Positions 48,222 through 58,905 of a stretch of DNA of 64,000 nucleotides are shown one piece after another; position 1 is the stretch's first letter, and each line of letters opens with the position of its first letter. This DNA is from Terebella lapidaria (taxonomy: Eukaryota > Annelida > Polychaeta > Terebellida > Terebellidae). The stretch is taken from the NCBI GenBank assembly GCA_949152475.1, contig OX424568.1, positions 20,993,667 to 21,057,666 of the forward strand, read 5' to 3'. The notes below the pieces were generated by a model. It was not told the origin of the DNA. It saw nothing but the letters and a program-made list of their open reading frames with translations, and made no database searches. Both the position numbers and the translations under genes were made by a program.

Positions 48222-49028
48222 AATTTCGGGTCAAAAAATGAACTTTGGCCTACTTTTCCAAACGTGATGCCAAACCCCTGGGACATGCAAATCTGCAAGA
48301 ATTTCTTAAATCGGACAGTTATTCGATGAGCTATGGTCTAATTAGGGTGCTACTTACAGCACATATCTGTATCTCGCTTAATATTGGTCGTACAGCGAAA
48401 AGGACCTCATTTTCGGACTTTGGGCCATGAAAGGATGATGTGATGATGAAATCGATGTAATCAGGTAAAAATAGGTCACTGTGACATAATTTCGGGTTAA
48501 AACATGAACTTTGGCCTACTTTTCCAAAAGCCAAAACCCTGGGACATGCAAATCTGCAAGAATTTCTGAAATCGGACATTATTTGATGAGTTATGGCCAA
48601 CTTAAGGAGCGAATTGCAGCACAATTCTGTATCTCACCTAATAATGGTCGTAGAGCAAAGGGGCTCACTTTCGGACTCTGAGCTATAAAGAAGATGATGT
48701 GATGATGAAATTAATGTAATTACGCCAGAAATAGGTCACTTTGACCTAATTTCATGTCAAAAAATGAACTTTGGCCTACTCTTCCAAAACTGATGCCAAG
48801 ATCATAGGGCACGTGAATTTGCGAGAATTTATAAAATGGCCAATTCTTTAGTGAGTTATAGCCTAATTAAAATGCTGATTACAGCACAAATCTGTATCTT
48901 GCCTAATATTGGTCGTAGAGCAAAAAGGAACTCATTTTTGTACTTTTGGCTATGAGGAAGATGATGTGATGATGTAATTGACGTAATTCGGACAAAATAG
49001 GTCATAACTTCCCGATATTTCGCCAAGT

Positions 49029-49700
49029 TCTCGCTCTGTGAGCAATCAAGCGAGTCTTCATTTGTTTGTATGTTTGCGTTTTACAGGTCACACTCTTCAT
49101 GCAATTTCATGAAATTCGCAGAGCATCCTCAGGATCAAAAAGTTAGATCACTGAAGATTTTGTGTCAACTTACTTTCATTAGTTTTTGCATAATTAACTA
49201 ATTAATGATACTTCCCTATCTTACTCTATGTTAAAAGAAATCAGGGCATAACTCGGAAAATATTGATCGTAGAGCAAAAAGGAGCTCATTTTCGTAATCA
49301 GGCCTATGAAGATGATGATGATATCATGGAATGATGATTAATGAGCTATTTAGTTAAAAGTAGGTCTATGACATAATTAGGGGTCAAAAGATGAACTTTG
49401 GCCTACTTCTCTAAAAATGAAGGCAAGACCTTGAGACATGGATATCTGAAAGAATTTCTGAAATCGGACTATTCTTTAATGAGTTATGGCCCAACTAGAC
49501 GCTTCCGGTCGCCTACGACCGCTTGGGTGTATCCCCCGTAGCCCTATCATCTCTGTTGCCCCAAATATATCACTGTCAAGTGTGAAAAACTAGAGCAAGG
49601 GCTAAAAAAGATTACCAGAGAAATGTTAAATCTCAAGTCACAACTGTTTTCTTTTCCCCACCAAAATTGCTGCATTGATCTTCCGAGGTTATTGAAGATC
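49029..49700. other. Diverged related repeat and E-like left end
   Basis: 49,060-49,500 holds a diverged copy of the ~265-bp repeat (GAACTTTGGCCTACTT at 49,393). From about 49,593, CAAGGGCTAAAAAAG then GATTACCAGAG resembles an E-family left end. Confidence 0.5.
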
Positions 49701-50720
49701 GAATTCAAAATCACCACTGAAATCTCTTTATATGAATTTCCATTTCGACATGTTTGATAAAATAACGAAAATACAGATAGATCAATCTTTTCACCTATTT
49801 ATATTTCAACTCAGAATATTTTACTTACTTGGTTCCAAGTTGAAATTCAAAGTAAAAGTTGACCAAAACTGTATTTCAAGATGACGAAATTGGAGCCAGA
49901 TCGAACTTCTCACCATAAGTTATATTTCGACTCATAATACATGTACATGTATGTGCCAAACATGGTTTCAAGTTGACATTCAAAGTAAAAGTTAACCAAA
50001 ACTGCATTCCAAGATGACAAAATTGGAGCCATATCGAACTTTTCGTCATAAGTTATATTTTAACTCATAATACCTGCCCAACTTGGTTTCAAGTTGAAAT
50101 ATAAACTAAAAGTTGACCAAAACTGCATTTCAAAATGACGAAATTGGAGCCAGATCAAACTTTTCGCCATGAGTTATATTTCAACTCATTATATGTGCCA
50201 AACTTGGTATTAAGTTGAAATTCAATGTAAAAGTTGACCAAAACTGCATTTCAAGATGAAGAAATTGGAGCCAGATAGAACTTTTCGTCATAAGTTATAT
50301 TTTAACTCATAATATGTGCCAAACTTGGTTTTGTGTTGAAATTCAAGCTGAAAGTTTACCAAAACTGCATTTCAAGATGAAGAAATTGGAGCCAGATCGA
50401 ACTTTTCATCATAAGTTATATTTTAACTCATAATATGTGCCAAACTTGGTTTCAAGTTGAAATTCAAACTAAAAATTGAACAAACCTGCATTTCAAGATG
50501 ACGAAATTGGAGCCAGATCGAACTTTTCACCATGAGTTATATTTCGACTCATAATATGTGCCAAACATGCTTTCAAGTTGAAATTTGAAGTAAAAGTTGA
50601 CCAAAACTGCACTTTAAGATGAAGAAATTGGAGCCAGATCAAATTTTTCACCATAAGTTATATTTTAACTCATAATTTGTGCCAAACATGGTCTCAAGTT
50701 GAAATTCAAAGTAAAAGTTG
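49701..50720. repeat. 121-bp tandem satellite
   Basis: About eight direct units share CCAAAACTGCATTTCAAGATG and GAAATTGGAGCCAGATCGAA. CCAAAACT starts at 49,863, 49,996, 50,117, 50,238 and 50,359, giving a 121-bp period after the first unit. It follows an E-like left end, so it may be an alternative core of that transposon family. Confidence 0.88.
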
Positions 50721-50749
50721 ATCAATGTTTTCATGGAAAGCTATTGTGA

Positions 50750-51490
50750 TCAATAATAGACTTAACTAGCAAGAAAAAATGTTAACTTATTTGGTCACAG
50801 CCATAAAATCTCTACTGGACAAAGCCTTCACCTTGTTGAGCCCAATAATATATATTTCTTGCTATACTATTTTCATTATGGTCAATAATTGACTTTTCAT
50901 GTAAAAATGATGTTAACATATTTGGTTACACCCAGAAATTTCTACCGGACAAAACCTTAACCTTGTTGAGCTCAATAATAATTGTTTCTCATCTTAACTA
51001 TTTTTATTGAGGTCAATAATAGACTTAACTAGCAAAAAAAATGTTAACTTATTTGGTTACAGACATAAAATGTCTACTGGACAGAATCTTTACCTTGTTG
51101 AGCCCAATAATAAATATTTCTTGTCTTAACTATTTTTATTGTGGTCAATAATAGACTTAACTATTTTTATTGTGGTCAATAATAGACTTAACTAGTGAAA
51201 ATAATGTTAACTTATTCGGTTACACCAATGAAATTTGTACTGGACAAAACATTTACCTTGTTGAGGTTAATAATAAATATTTCTTGTCTTAACTATTTTT
51301 ATTGTGGTCAATAATAGACTTAACTACTAAAAATAATATTAACTTATTCAGTTACACCCATGAAATCTGTACTGGACAAAACCTTTGCCTTGTTGAGCCT
51401 AATAATAAACGATTCTCGTCTTAACTATTTTTATTGTGAACAATAATAGACTTAACTAGTAAAACTAATGTTAACTTATTCAGTAATATT
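50750..51490. repeat. ~130-bp tandem satellite
   Basis: About six units share CTTAACTATTTTTATTG, GGTCAATAATAGACTTAAC and ACCTTGTTGAG. One 32-bp part is additionally doubled near 51,130-51,190. It is unrelated to the 121-bp satellite that precedes it. Confidence 0.85.
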
Positions 51491-51644
51491 GTCCTGTTTT
51501 CACTGAAAACATCAGTTCTCCATTCTGAACAAGATACCAGTGTCATTACCTTCCATTGTACAGGCTATTGGAATGATCTCACATGTCAAAATGGATATTT
51601 CCAAATTCTGTAATAAGTTAGGCTGTTAACATATTAATATTTAT

Positions 51645-52165
51645 ATGATCATTCTAAAAAACGATTGGTTTCGTGTGACAGCCCTTCCCAACAAAACTTC
51701 CAAATATTATCGAGATTCGTCAAAAATTGCCATCAGTAGAGCGTTCAAAAGCCATGTGTCTCAAATAGGCTGTTTTCAATGCAAAATGTGTCCCCAAACG
51801 ACCAATTCAGTTGCCACGGCAACCAAAATCGATTGGTGTCGGGATCTTACCATAATATATGTGCCTGTAAAAAATAATGGTGATCGGGTGAGAATTGCGG
51901 CCTGTAGCGCGTTCACAAGCCATGTGTCTCAAACAGGCTGTTTTCAATGCAAAATGTGCCCCCAAACGACCAATTCAGTTGCCACGGCAACCAAAATCGA
52001 TTGGTGTCGGGATCTTACCATTATATATGTGCCTGCAAAAAATAATGGTGTTCGGGTGAGAATTGCGGTCCGTAGCGCGTTCACAAGAAAATCTCTGCGG
52101 ACGCGGACGCGGACGCGGACGACGAAGCCAAATCCATAGTATCCGCCGAACTTTGTTCGGGGGAT
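51645..52165. repeat. 168-bp repeat and transposon-like end
   Basis: Two full units starting at 51,751 and 51,919 (168 bp, 56 codons) and a partial third keep a 164-codon plus frame open, including GCFQCKMCPQ twice. The block ends in a GCGGAC microsatellite and a hairpin (GTATCCGCCGAAC pairing with GTTCGGGGGATAC, 52,137-52,165). I treat the frame as a by-product of the period, since no domain or splice context supports it. Confidence 0.6.
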
Positions 52166-52430
52166 ACAATTAAGATGCTAACGATGAAGTTGAAGTGTAT
52201 CTCGCTTAATATTGATGATAGAGCGAAATGGAGCTTATTTTCGGACTCCAACCTATGAAGATAATGGTGACAAGATGAAAATGACGTAATTAGGTCAAAA
52301 ATGACACTGTGACCTAATTGTATTACTCCGCGTTCCCGCGGGCGATTATGCGCAGGGATCATAGATATCTATGGCAGGGATACTAGTAATGAATTTTCGA
52401 GGAGTGAGAAAGAAATAGTGCCCGCCACAT
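52166..52430. other. Fragment related to the ~265-bp repeat
   Basis: It contains the TCTCGCTTAATATTG, GAGCTTATTTTCGGACT and CACTGTGACCTAATT words of the 47.5-49 kb repeat. Confidence 0.5.
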
Positions 52431-52985
52431 AAACATATTTATTACATAAATCTTAATTTATGCAGAAATAACGATATTTTCGCGGAAATAACGTTATTCA
52501 TGTGGAAAAAACATTATTTACTTCTGCCGTGTGTGAAATACTAACCAAATATTGCCTACAGGTGCTTTTATCTTTCTGTTGGTCAATGGGGTAAATAATG
52601 TTATTTACATGTAAATAAGTTATTTACGCATAAATAAACATATTTATGCATCAATAACTTATTTACGCGTAAGTTACGTTTTTTCTGCGTATATAAAGTT
52701 TTTATACACAGAAATAACGTGATTTACGCGGAAATAACGTTATTTATGCGGAAAAAACTTTATTTACTTCTGTCGTGTGCGATATACTAACCAAATACTG
52801 CCTGGATGTGCATTTATTTTTCCCTTGGTCGAGGGGGTAAATAACGTTATTTCCGCGTAAAAACTTTATTTACGTGGAAAAAAACGTTACTTACGCGTAA
52901 ATAACTTTATTTATGCTTAAATAACATTAATTATGCAGAAATAACATTTTTTACGCATAAATAACATTATTTACGAGGAAATTAT
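52431..52985. repeat. AT-rich array of TTATTTACG words in both orientations
   Basis: Many copies of AAATAACGTTATTT, TTACGCGTAAATAA and relatives make local palindromes. Two longer blocks repeat at about 52,500-52,590 and 52,740-52,835 (TGTGAAATACTAACCAAATA and its relative). There is no coding frame. Confidence 0.75.
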
Positions 52986-54073
52986 GTCAACTATGAACTG
53001 GTCAAGATTACTCCGAAAAATAAATAAGTATTTTTTCGCAGTGTCACTTATCAGCACGTCTATGGCCGAGTGGACAAACAAACTAATGCATGACAACGAG
53101 CTGGTTTTCCCAAAAACTGACTGCTCTCGCTACGGTCGCTCAGATGTAAGGCCGGCAGATCTTAAAACAGAAGTTGTAGAGCGGCGAACCATACCGTCTA
53201 TATGCGATTTTAGGCGCATGCGCTTATATGCGAATATGCGCTTATACTCGAGTATTATGTGTATGTGCTTATTTGTTTATACGCGGGAAAGTTGTATTTT
53301 CACGGGAATGTCAGCAATAATATGAGTATAAGCGCAGGTAATTACATTTTAACTGCAGTAATGTTATGCAAGACAGGTACAGATAGACGTTGTACCTCCA
53401 TCATTAATGACACAGATCACGTCTTCAGTTTATTCCTGAAGTCTGATGATAGCTTCGAACATGATCGAGTTGAATTATTTTTTTCAGAAGTTTAAATAAG
53501 TCATATTATTATTAATGTAAAAATAAATAAAGACATAATTTACGAAATGCAGTGTTTCTAAACTCAAATTTAATGAGGTGTGCTTATACCCGAATCAATG
53601 TAGTACACTTATACAAGAGTATAAGCGCGTGCGTGTAAGCGGGAAAGATAAAAACCGTCAAAAATGCAATAGGGCCGTGAAACGGAAGTATGATCAGTGA
53701 TAAATTACAATGAAATATTCTTGAATAAGTCGTCGCTGGGGATAAACCCAGTTATCGCCCACTTTCTACAACGTCAATAACTGCTGAAATAACATCTGTC
53801 AAATATATGTCAGATAACCTTAAAGAAAGTACAAAGCAGGTCTACATGTGTTAAAATTTGTTAGAATAACATGCCATCTGCCGGCAATTTTGCTTTAGCA
53901 ATGCTTTATTCGAAGTGCCGTTTTTCAGTGCCCCTTCGACTATTGCATATGCTGTAGAACTGGACAATCTTTATCTTTTACGCTCCCGTGTTTTACTACA
54001 CGGGGTTTAAAATAGACTCAGACGTGGGTCCCTGCTTAGTGTACTAGTATTGCTCTACTCAGTTTTATTGTAC
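52986..54073. other. No gene recognised
   Basis: Short plus-strand frames (for example 52,984-53,325) have no domain or splice support. 53,190-53,290 and 53,580-53,640 carry TATAAGCGC/GCGCTTATA words that could mark the ends of another small palindromic element. Confidence 0.4.
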
Positions 54074-55462
54074 TGTAACGGGTTTGCACCCTTCTGTGAC
54101 GTCTTGATGAACCGGTTTTCTAGGGAGGTGGGTGAGTTGTTGTTTAACCAGAGCTGAAACGGTAAAACTCCGGGAAACTGCTACTGCTGTACGGTTGAAC
54201 TCCGGCTAGAAGTCTCTAAGGTTGGTAGCGTGGTCTGAAATGGACCTCTTAACCGTTGTCCGACTGCTAATCTGCAACTGCACCTGTAAAGTAAGGATCC
54301 GGAGGCGTTTCCGTCTCCGGGTACTGCAACTGCTCCGTCGGGAAACCGCTTTACTGCAACAGCTCCGTCGTTTTCCGTCTTACTGCAAACTGCGACTGCG
54401 CCTGGAATAAAGAATCCGGGAACGTTGCCGTTTCCGAATACTGCAACCGCTCTGCCAGGTTCCGCCGCACTGCAATCTGCTCCGGTTGGCTCCGCCTCAC
54501 CGCAACCTGCGACTGCACCTGAAATGGAGTATCTCGGAAGTGTTCCCACTTCCGGTTACCGCAACCGCTCCGTCAGGTACTGCCTCTGCAACTCCGTCGT
54601 CCGGTACCGCCTCTGCAACTGCTTCGTCGTTCCCGTCTCTGCAACTGTTCCGTCCGATACCGCCTCCGTAGTTGCTCCGTCGAATTCCACCTCCGTCTCC
54701 GTCTCCGTCTCCTTCCTCGGTGATCTGGGTTCTTGGATCACCCTAAGACGTCTTTACAACTTGGTCTTAACCGACTGTGGTCTTATCTCCCTTCACTTCG
54801 TATTACTTTTCTTTTCCGGTGAACTAACTTTATTATAAATTCCAGTTCCCTAACGAACACGGAAAAACAACTCGGTTGAAGTTTTCATGTTTATTTTCCA
54901 AGTGCACAGTCGGAAGACTTAACTGCTATCATCTGGATGACTCTATCCGGAACAAGGGAGTACGCTGCTATGGGAGAAGGGGTCTGCACAGGTCGACGTC
55001 AGGACACCAACTCCGCCGTCCGCTGTGAAGCGGGGGCTTTTATAGACCTGAGACCCACGTCACGTGACCAACCTATTGTGACGTCATAGTCCGCCAAAAC
55101 ACTGATATTTTCCGGATTTCTAAAAACACTCTAGAACCAATCAGTGGCTGACACGTCACCTTTTAAACCGAAAACGAGGCTGATCACATGACCTTCCGGA
55201 AATAACGTCATTACGTTTTTGTACTCCATTGTTCCGGCTCCGTGTCCGGTTCCGTCTCCGGTTCCGGCTCCGTCTCCGGCTTTACCGACATCATAAATTA
55301 CTAAGTTCCGAGACGGAAAACCTTTAAAACATTAACAATACGGAACCGTATGAACCTTTAAACACATATACACCCTAATAAACGGTTATTTAACCATAAT
55401 ATCACAAAACACTAACAGAATTACCTAGGGGAAACCTTTGGGTACGCCCCAAAACCGTTACA
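54074..55462 (-). repeat. 3' LTR, 1,389 bp
   Basis: It begins and ends with the 8-bp inverted pair TGTAACGG and CCGTTACA, thus TG...CA. The polypurine tract abuts its inner edge. A TCCGTCTCCGG-type microsatellite lies near 55,230-55,285. LTR-type promoter and polyadenylation functions are expected but not resolved here. Confidence 0.93.
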
Positions 55463-55473
55463 CTCCCCCTTCC
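55463..55473 (-). other. Polypurine tract
   Basis: GGAAGGGGGAG on the minus strand lies directly upstream of the 3' LTR. This is where plus-strand DNA synthesis of an LTR element is primed. Confidence 0.85.
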
Positions 55474-55727
55474 TTAGACTCTGTTCGTCCCGAACAGAAC
55501 AATATCACATATATACAAATTGTCAACCGTTAAACTGTCCGTAAAATCAAACACAACTTGTTTCCGTGATCCGGGTACTGGTACCTCTTAACTAGTTTAC
55601 TGTCACTGTACCCGGATATCTTGCTTGTTCCGTTTCCCACTTTTTAACTCTTAATTATACTAGAATCCGGGAAACGGTTCTTCTTTCTTCTCCTTGCGCC
55701 GACTTGACTTGCGACGACTTGCGACGA

Positions 55728-56827
55728 CTACTGCCCACCAGTATCACGGCGCGAACTGCTCCCCGACGGCGGACGAGGTGGAATGGTCTGTGGTACCAAC
55801 GGTCGTCCGAAGCTTGTTCCTCTGGCATCAACCGGGAGAAGATCGGGATCATGGAGGCTCCACTGGGGCGGGACGTAGAACCCATTCCTGAGGCGTTCGT
55901 CCCGGATGGACCAATCTGGGATCCGGACGATCTGACGGGTCGGGACGAGACCAAACGGTGACTCTCTCTGCTCCATGGTCTCCACGTAGACGCCGGAGTC
56001 TCTCATCTCGGCTGGCCCCCACAGCTCCGGTCCCCAACGTACTGCATAGTATCTGGCGTGCTCCGGGACTGCGGGCGCAAAGACGGAAGCGCTCCGTCCC
56101 CCAATATTCACCGGGAAACAATGTGACGGACACGGTTGAGTTGAAGGACCGCCAAATGGGTAGAATGTGTAGGGTGGACTCTGGGTTGGCGCTCGGACTT
56201 GGCTCCTTCCGGACCACTCACTGGAAGACTGTCGAGGCCGGGTCTCCACCGGAGACAGGATTCCGGGTGTAGCTCTGGCTTGGTCTACCAGGATACTCCT
56301 CCGGGCTCTCTGCACGTCCGCATGGCTTCGTTCAGACGCGGAAGACTCCATTCCGTCATCTCTAGCCGCGGAACTGGTTCTGCTTCCGGCTACTGCTTGA
56401 ATGGTTGCCGGCAAAGTTCGCTCCGTGGATCCTCGGGTCTCCGTCTCACTGCCAGCTCTGCTCCGGGTTCCGCCTTCCGTTTTGGTCTCTGGTCTGCCTC
56501 CTGATCTGCCAATGGGTCTGCTGTCCACTCGGCTATCTGCTCTGCTATCTGCTCTGCTATCGGCTCGGCTATCTGCTCTGCTATCGGCTCGGCCGCTGGA
56601 TCTGCTTTCTGCTCCGCCTCCGGGCCGGACAATCACACTGCTCACTGCTCTGCCACTGCTAATTGTTCTCGGAGGTGGACTCCGGAAAAGGTCTTCCTCA
56701 TCGTCTCGGCTCTGCATTTCCGCAATGTCCGCCACTCCCACTTCTGCCGTTGCTCCGCTGGAACCTTCCTCCAACAGCCGGAACTTGTAGTCATACACCC
56801 CCTTGCCTTTTCTGAACTTCCTCTTCT
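55728..56827 (-). CDS. Accessory frame ORF3b, Arg/Ser-rich with conserved-looking C-terminal part
   Basis: This open frame (356 codons counted from a GTG at 56,798) has no ATG at its head and runs in the +1 phase relative to ORF3a, with which it overlaps around a G5 run. The two were probably one protein, split by an indel or joined by frameshifting. The N-terminal half has tandem RADS units and Gly/Ser/Arg-rich stretches. The C-terminal part is better ordered (ARYYAVRWGPELWGPAEM, GFYVPPQWSLHDPDLLP). It sits where retroviruses have env, but I see no signal peptide, membrane helix or furin-like site. Function unknown. Confidence 0.55.
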
Positions 56828-57396
56828 GGTTTCTTCGATATCACCAGTTCCGGCTCCCAATCTTCCGGAGATGAGTCTTCCGCTGCCCTAAGACAGCCCT
56901 GCGGATCCGGAACCCAAACCGGAGGATCGATCGGTTCCGGTTGTTCGATGGGAGCTGCTGCTCCGGCATCCCAGTCAGGTCCAAACGGAAGCTGGTCCGC
57001 ATAAGTTTCCGGAACTGGATTCTCCCTAGGTGACTGTGTGCAGAATCTCCGGAACCGCCTTCGCCGGGACTGCGTAGCTGTTCCCCGCCAGGCCGAATCA
57101 AAGGTTCCCACATGGTTGAGGGTTGCCTCGTCCTGAGGAGGACGGTTCCCGGAAGGGTACTTCCAGCCGTGCATCTCCCGGAGATGCCGCCTAAGGTCGT
57201 TCGCCCGGTTGCCGTAGAAGGCACACAAACAGCAATGATATCTCTGGGCTGGGCACACATGCCGTTTCCTGTCCGTCGCACTCTCGAACATCCGGTCACA
57301 CCGCTTACACAGCCGGCTATAATCCAGTGGCTGAGGGCTTGCCCAATCTCTGCTCCGGCCGCGATCTTGTCTTTCAAGGAACGCCGAGTAGGCCAT
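56791..57396 (-). CDS. Accessory ORF3a with C2H2-type zinc fingers
   Basis: An ATG at 57,396 opens 201 codons. Residues about 32-81 hold two zinc-finger-like modules: CKRCDRMF...KRHVC and CCLCAFYGNRANDLRRHLRE followed by MHG, that is CxxC...HxxxC and CxxC...HxxxxH. The remainder is Pro/Glu-rich, ending in acidic and basic runs. It lies about 1 kb downstream of integrase, in the env position, and is followed by ORF3b in another phase. A DNA- or RNA-binding accessory role is a reasonable inference; no homologue is named. Confidence 0.65.
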   Translation of the reverse strand: MAYSAFLERQDRGRSRDWASPQPLDYSRLCKRCDRMFESATDRKRHVCPAQRYHCCLCAFYGNRANDLRRHLREMHGWKYPSGNRPPQDEATLNHVGTFDSAWRGTATQSRRRRFRRFCTQSPRENPVPETYADQLPFGPDWDAGAAAPIEQPEPIDPPVWVPDPQGCLRAAEDSSPEDWEPELVISKKPEEEVQKRQGGV

Positions 57397-58386
57397 TCCG
57401 GAAGGCCGGGAAACTGAAATTGTCGATCTACTGCACCGCTTTTACTGCACCGCTTCTGCACCGCTTCTCCGGACTGGTGATCTTCCGGGAAACACCTAGT
57501 CGTTTTTCACTGCAAAATCTGTCGCTGCCGGAAAATGCTTGACTTGATTCGATTCCGCCAAACTTTGTCTGCGATGTGCACAGCTCGAGGTCTGCTCTCC
57601 AACTGCTGTCAGAGCCCGATTTCAAGGCCCTTTTATACCCTTTCTGCTCACGTGATTTGAAAAGCTCCACGCTGATTGGCTGCCTCAGGAGTGACGTCAC
57701 AATTATGCAAAAACTCAACCGTTAACCGAGAGGTGTCCGTCTCCGGCTCAACCGGCTTCTCCGGGTTTTTCCGGCTCCCTTTCAACTGCTTCTCCGAGCG
57801 AAGTATCTGCAATTTTGAAGTATCTCTGCCATCAGGAGGGTTGAATAGAGTCTCAGCCAGTTGAATCTGCCTCTCAGACGAACATTGGTATTACTGCTTG
57901 TCGACACTGGAAACTGCATACATTCTTGTCCAGAAGGAGGGCCCTTCCTATCTGGAATGATGTTTCACCGCTTCTGTCGATCTGCAGCCGGTTTGCTGTC
58001 TCTGCTAAGTGGAAACTCCGGTTGGTTGTCTACAGCCGGAAAACTTTTCCGTCTTAATTCTCTGAATACGGAAGACGTGTAGCTGCTTCTCTGGAGATAC
58101 TAGACCGCTAACCCAGGTTCTTCTGGACCCCTGGCCGCTACCCTGGACTGGTTGACTATGCGCTCAAACCAGTCAGAACCTCTAGGATGTCTCTATCCGG
58201 TCTCTGCACCGCTTTCCGCTCTGCTTCTTTTCTCCGCCCTGTTTCCGGAACCAGCACTTGCTCACTGTTCCAACTTCTTGCGGTCGCTCTCTGCCGGAAC
58301 TCAACGTTTTACCAGGGTCTCGGCTATCTCCTTCTCCTGCTCTACAGCTCACTCCGTCTTCTCATATTTCTGCGTCCTCTGCGGCT
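57397..58386 (-). other. Non-coding spacer between integrase and ORF3a
   Basis: About 990 bp without a convincing frame. It could hold a splice acceptor or internal promoter for ORF3 expression, but none is identified. Confidence 0.4.
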
Positions 58387-58905
58387 TTACTCCGAGTCCG
58401 TATCCGACTCAGAGACCGTCGGTTCCGTCTCCGGAACACTACTCTGCTTCGGCGGCTCCGTCTGCCTCCAGGAATCCGCCATTCTCCGCTTCATCCATCT
58501 CGGATGCTTGACACCATTATACGGTTTCAGCAAATCGAAGTGAACCACCTTCTGTCGAGTTTCACTCTCTGCAATCTCGTAGGTCACGTCGGTAAATCTG
58601 CTCAGCACTAGCTTTGGACCGCTCCACTTCCTCTGCAACTTGGGAGCTTTGCCCTTCTTCCGTGTTTTGACCGCCATCCACACTCGGTCTCCTGGCTGGA
58701 ACTGATTGTCGACCTTCCTCCGGTCGTACAGCTTCTTCTGCCGTTCCATTTCTCTGCCAGATTTCGCTCGAACCGCCTTGTATACCGCTTCTAGTCGCTC
58801 CCGGAGCTGGCTGCCATACTCTGTTACTTCTGCTGTTGATTCTCCCGGCGGTCTGCCAATCAGTAACTCTACCAGAGTGTTGACTTCTCTGCCCAGCATC
58901 AGCAA
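58387..58905 (-). CDS. pol: Integrase C-terminal region (frame-shifted part of pol)
   Basis: This frame begins with LLMLGREVNTL and contains QPGDRVWM, KLQRKWSGP and VHFDLLKPY, the usual C-terminal integrase segment of Ty3/gypsy pol (GPY/F-type module). It ends in an acidic Ser/Glu-rich tail. It continues the integrase core in the +1 phase; the break lies at about 58,906-58,918. Confidence 0.85.
   Translation of the reverse strand: MLMLGREVNTLVELLIGRPPGESTAEVTEYGSQLRERLEAVYKAVRAKSGREMERQKKLYDRRKVDNQFQPGDRVWMAVKTRKKGKAPKLQRKWSGPKLVLSRFTDVTYEIAESETRQKVVHFDLLKPYNGVKHPRWMKRRMADSWRQTEPPKQSSVPETEPTVSESDTDSE

Larger units (their letters stand above)
47562..49028. mobile_element. ACTTGGCGAAAT-ended element with ~265-bp repeats
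   Basis: The left end begins ACTTGGCGAAATCGC and the right end is the inverse of ACTTGGCGAAATATC (49,014-49,028). After the 68-bp hairpin array come about four direct units of roughly 265 bp, each with GAACTTTGGCCTACTT (starts 47,973, 48,240, 48,506, 48,766) and AGGTCACTGTGACCT or a variant. No coding frame. Confidence 0.65.

Noticed and set aside
52984..53325. 113-codon plus-strand frame after the TTATTTACG array
   Set aside because: No domain, no splice support and biased repetitive surroundings; it could be chance.
54181..54838. Several frames inside the left LTR
   Set aside because: They lie in the LTR of the gypsy element, in CT-rich microsatellite-like sequence with no conserved motif.
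55728..57396. Envelope gene of an errantivirus-like element
   Set aside because: The frames in the env position have zinc fingers and Arg/Ser-rich sequence but no signal peptide, membrane helix or cleavage site.
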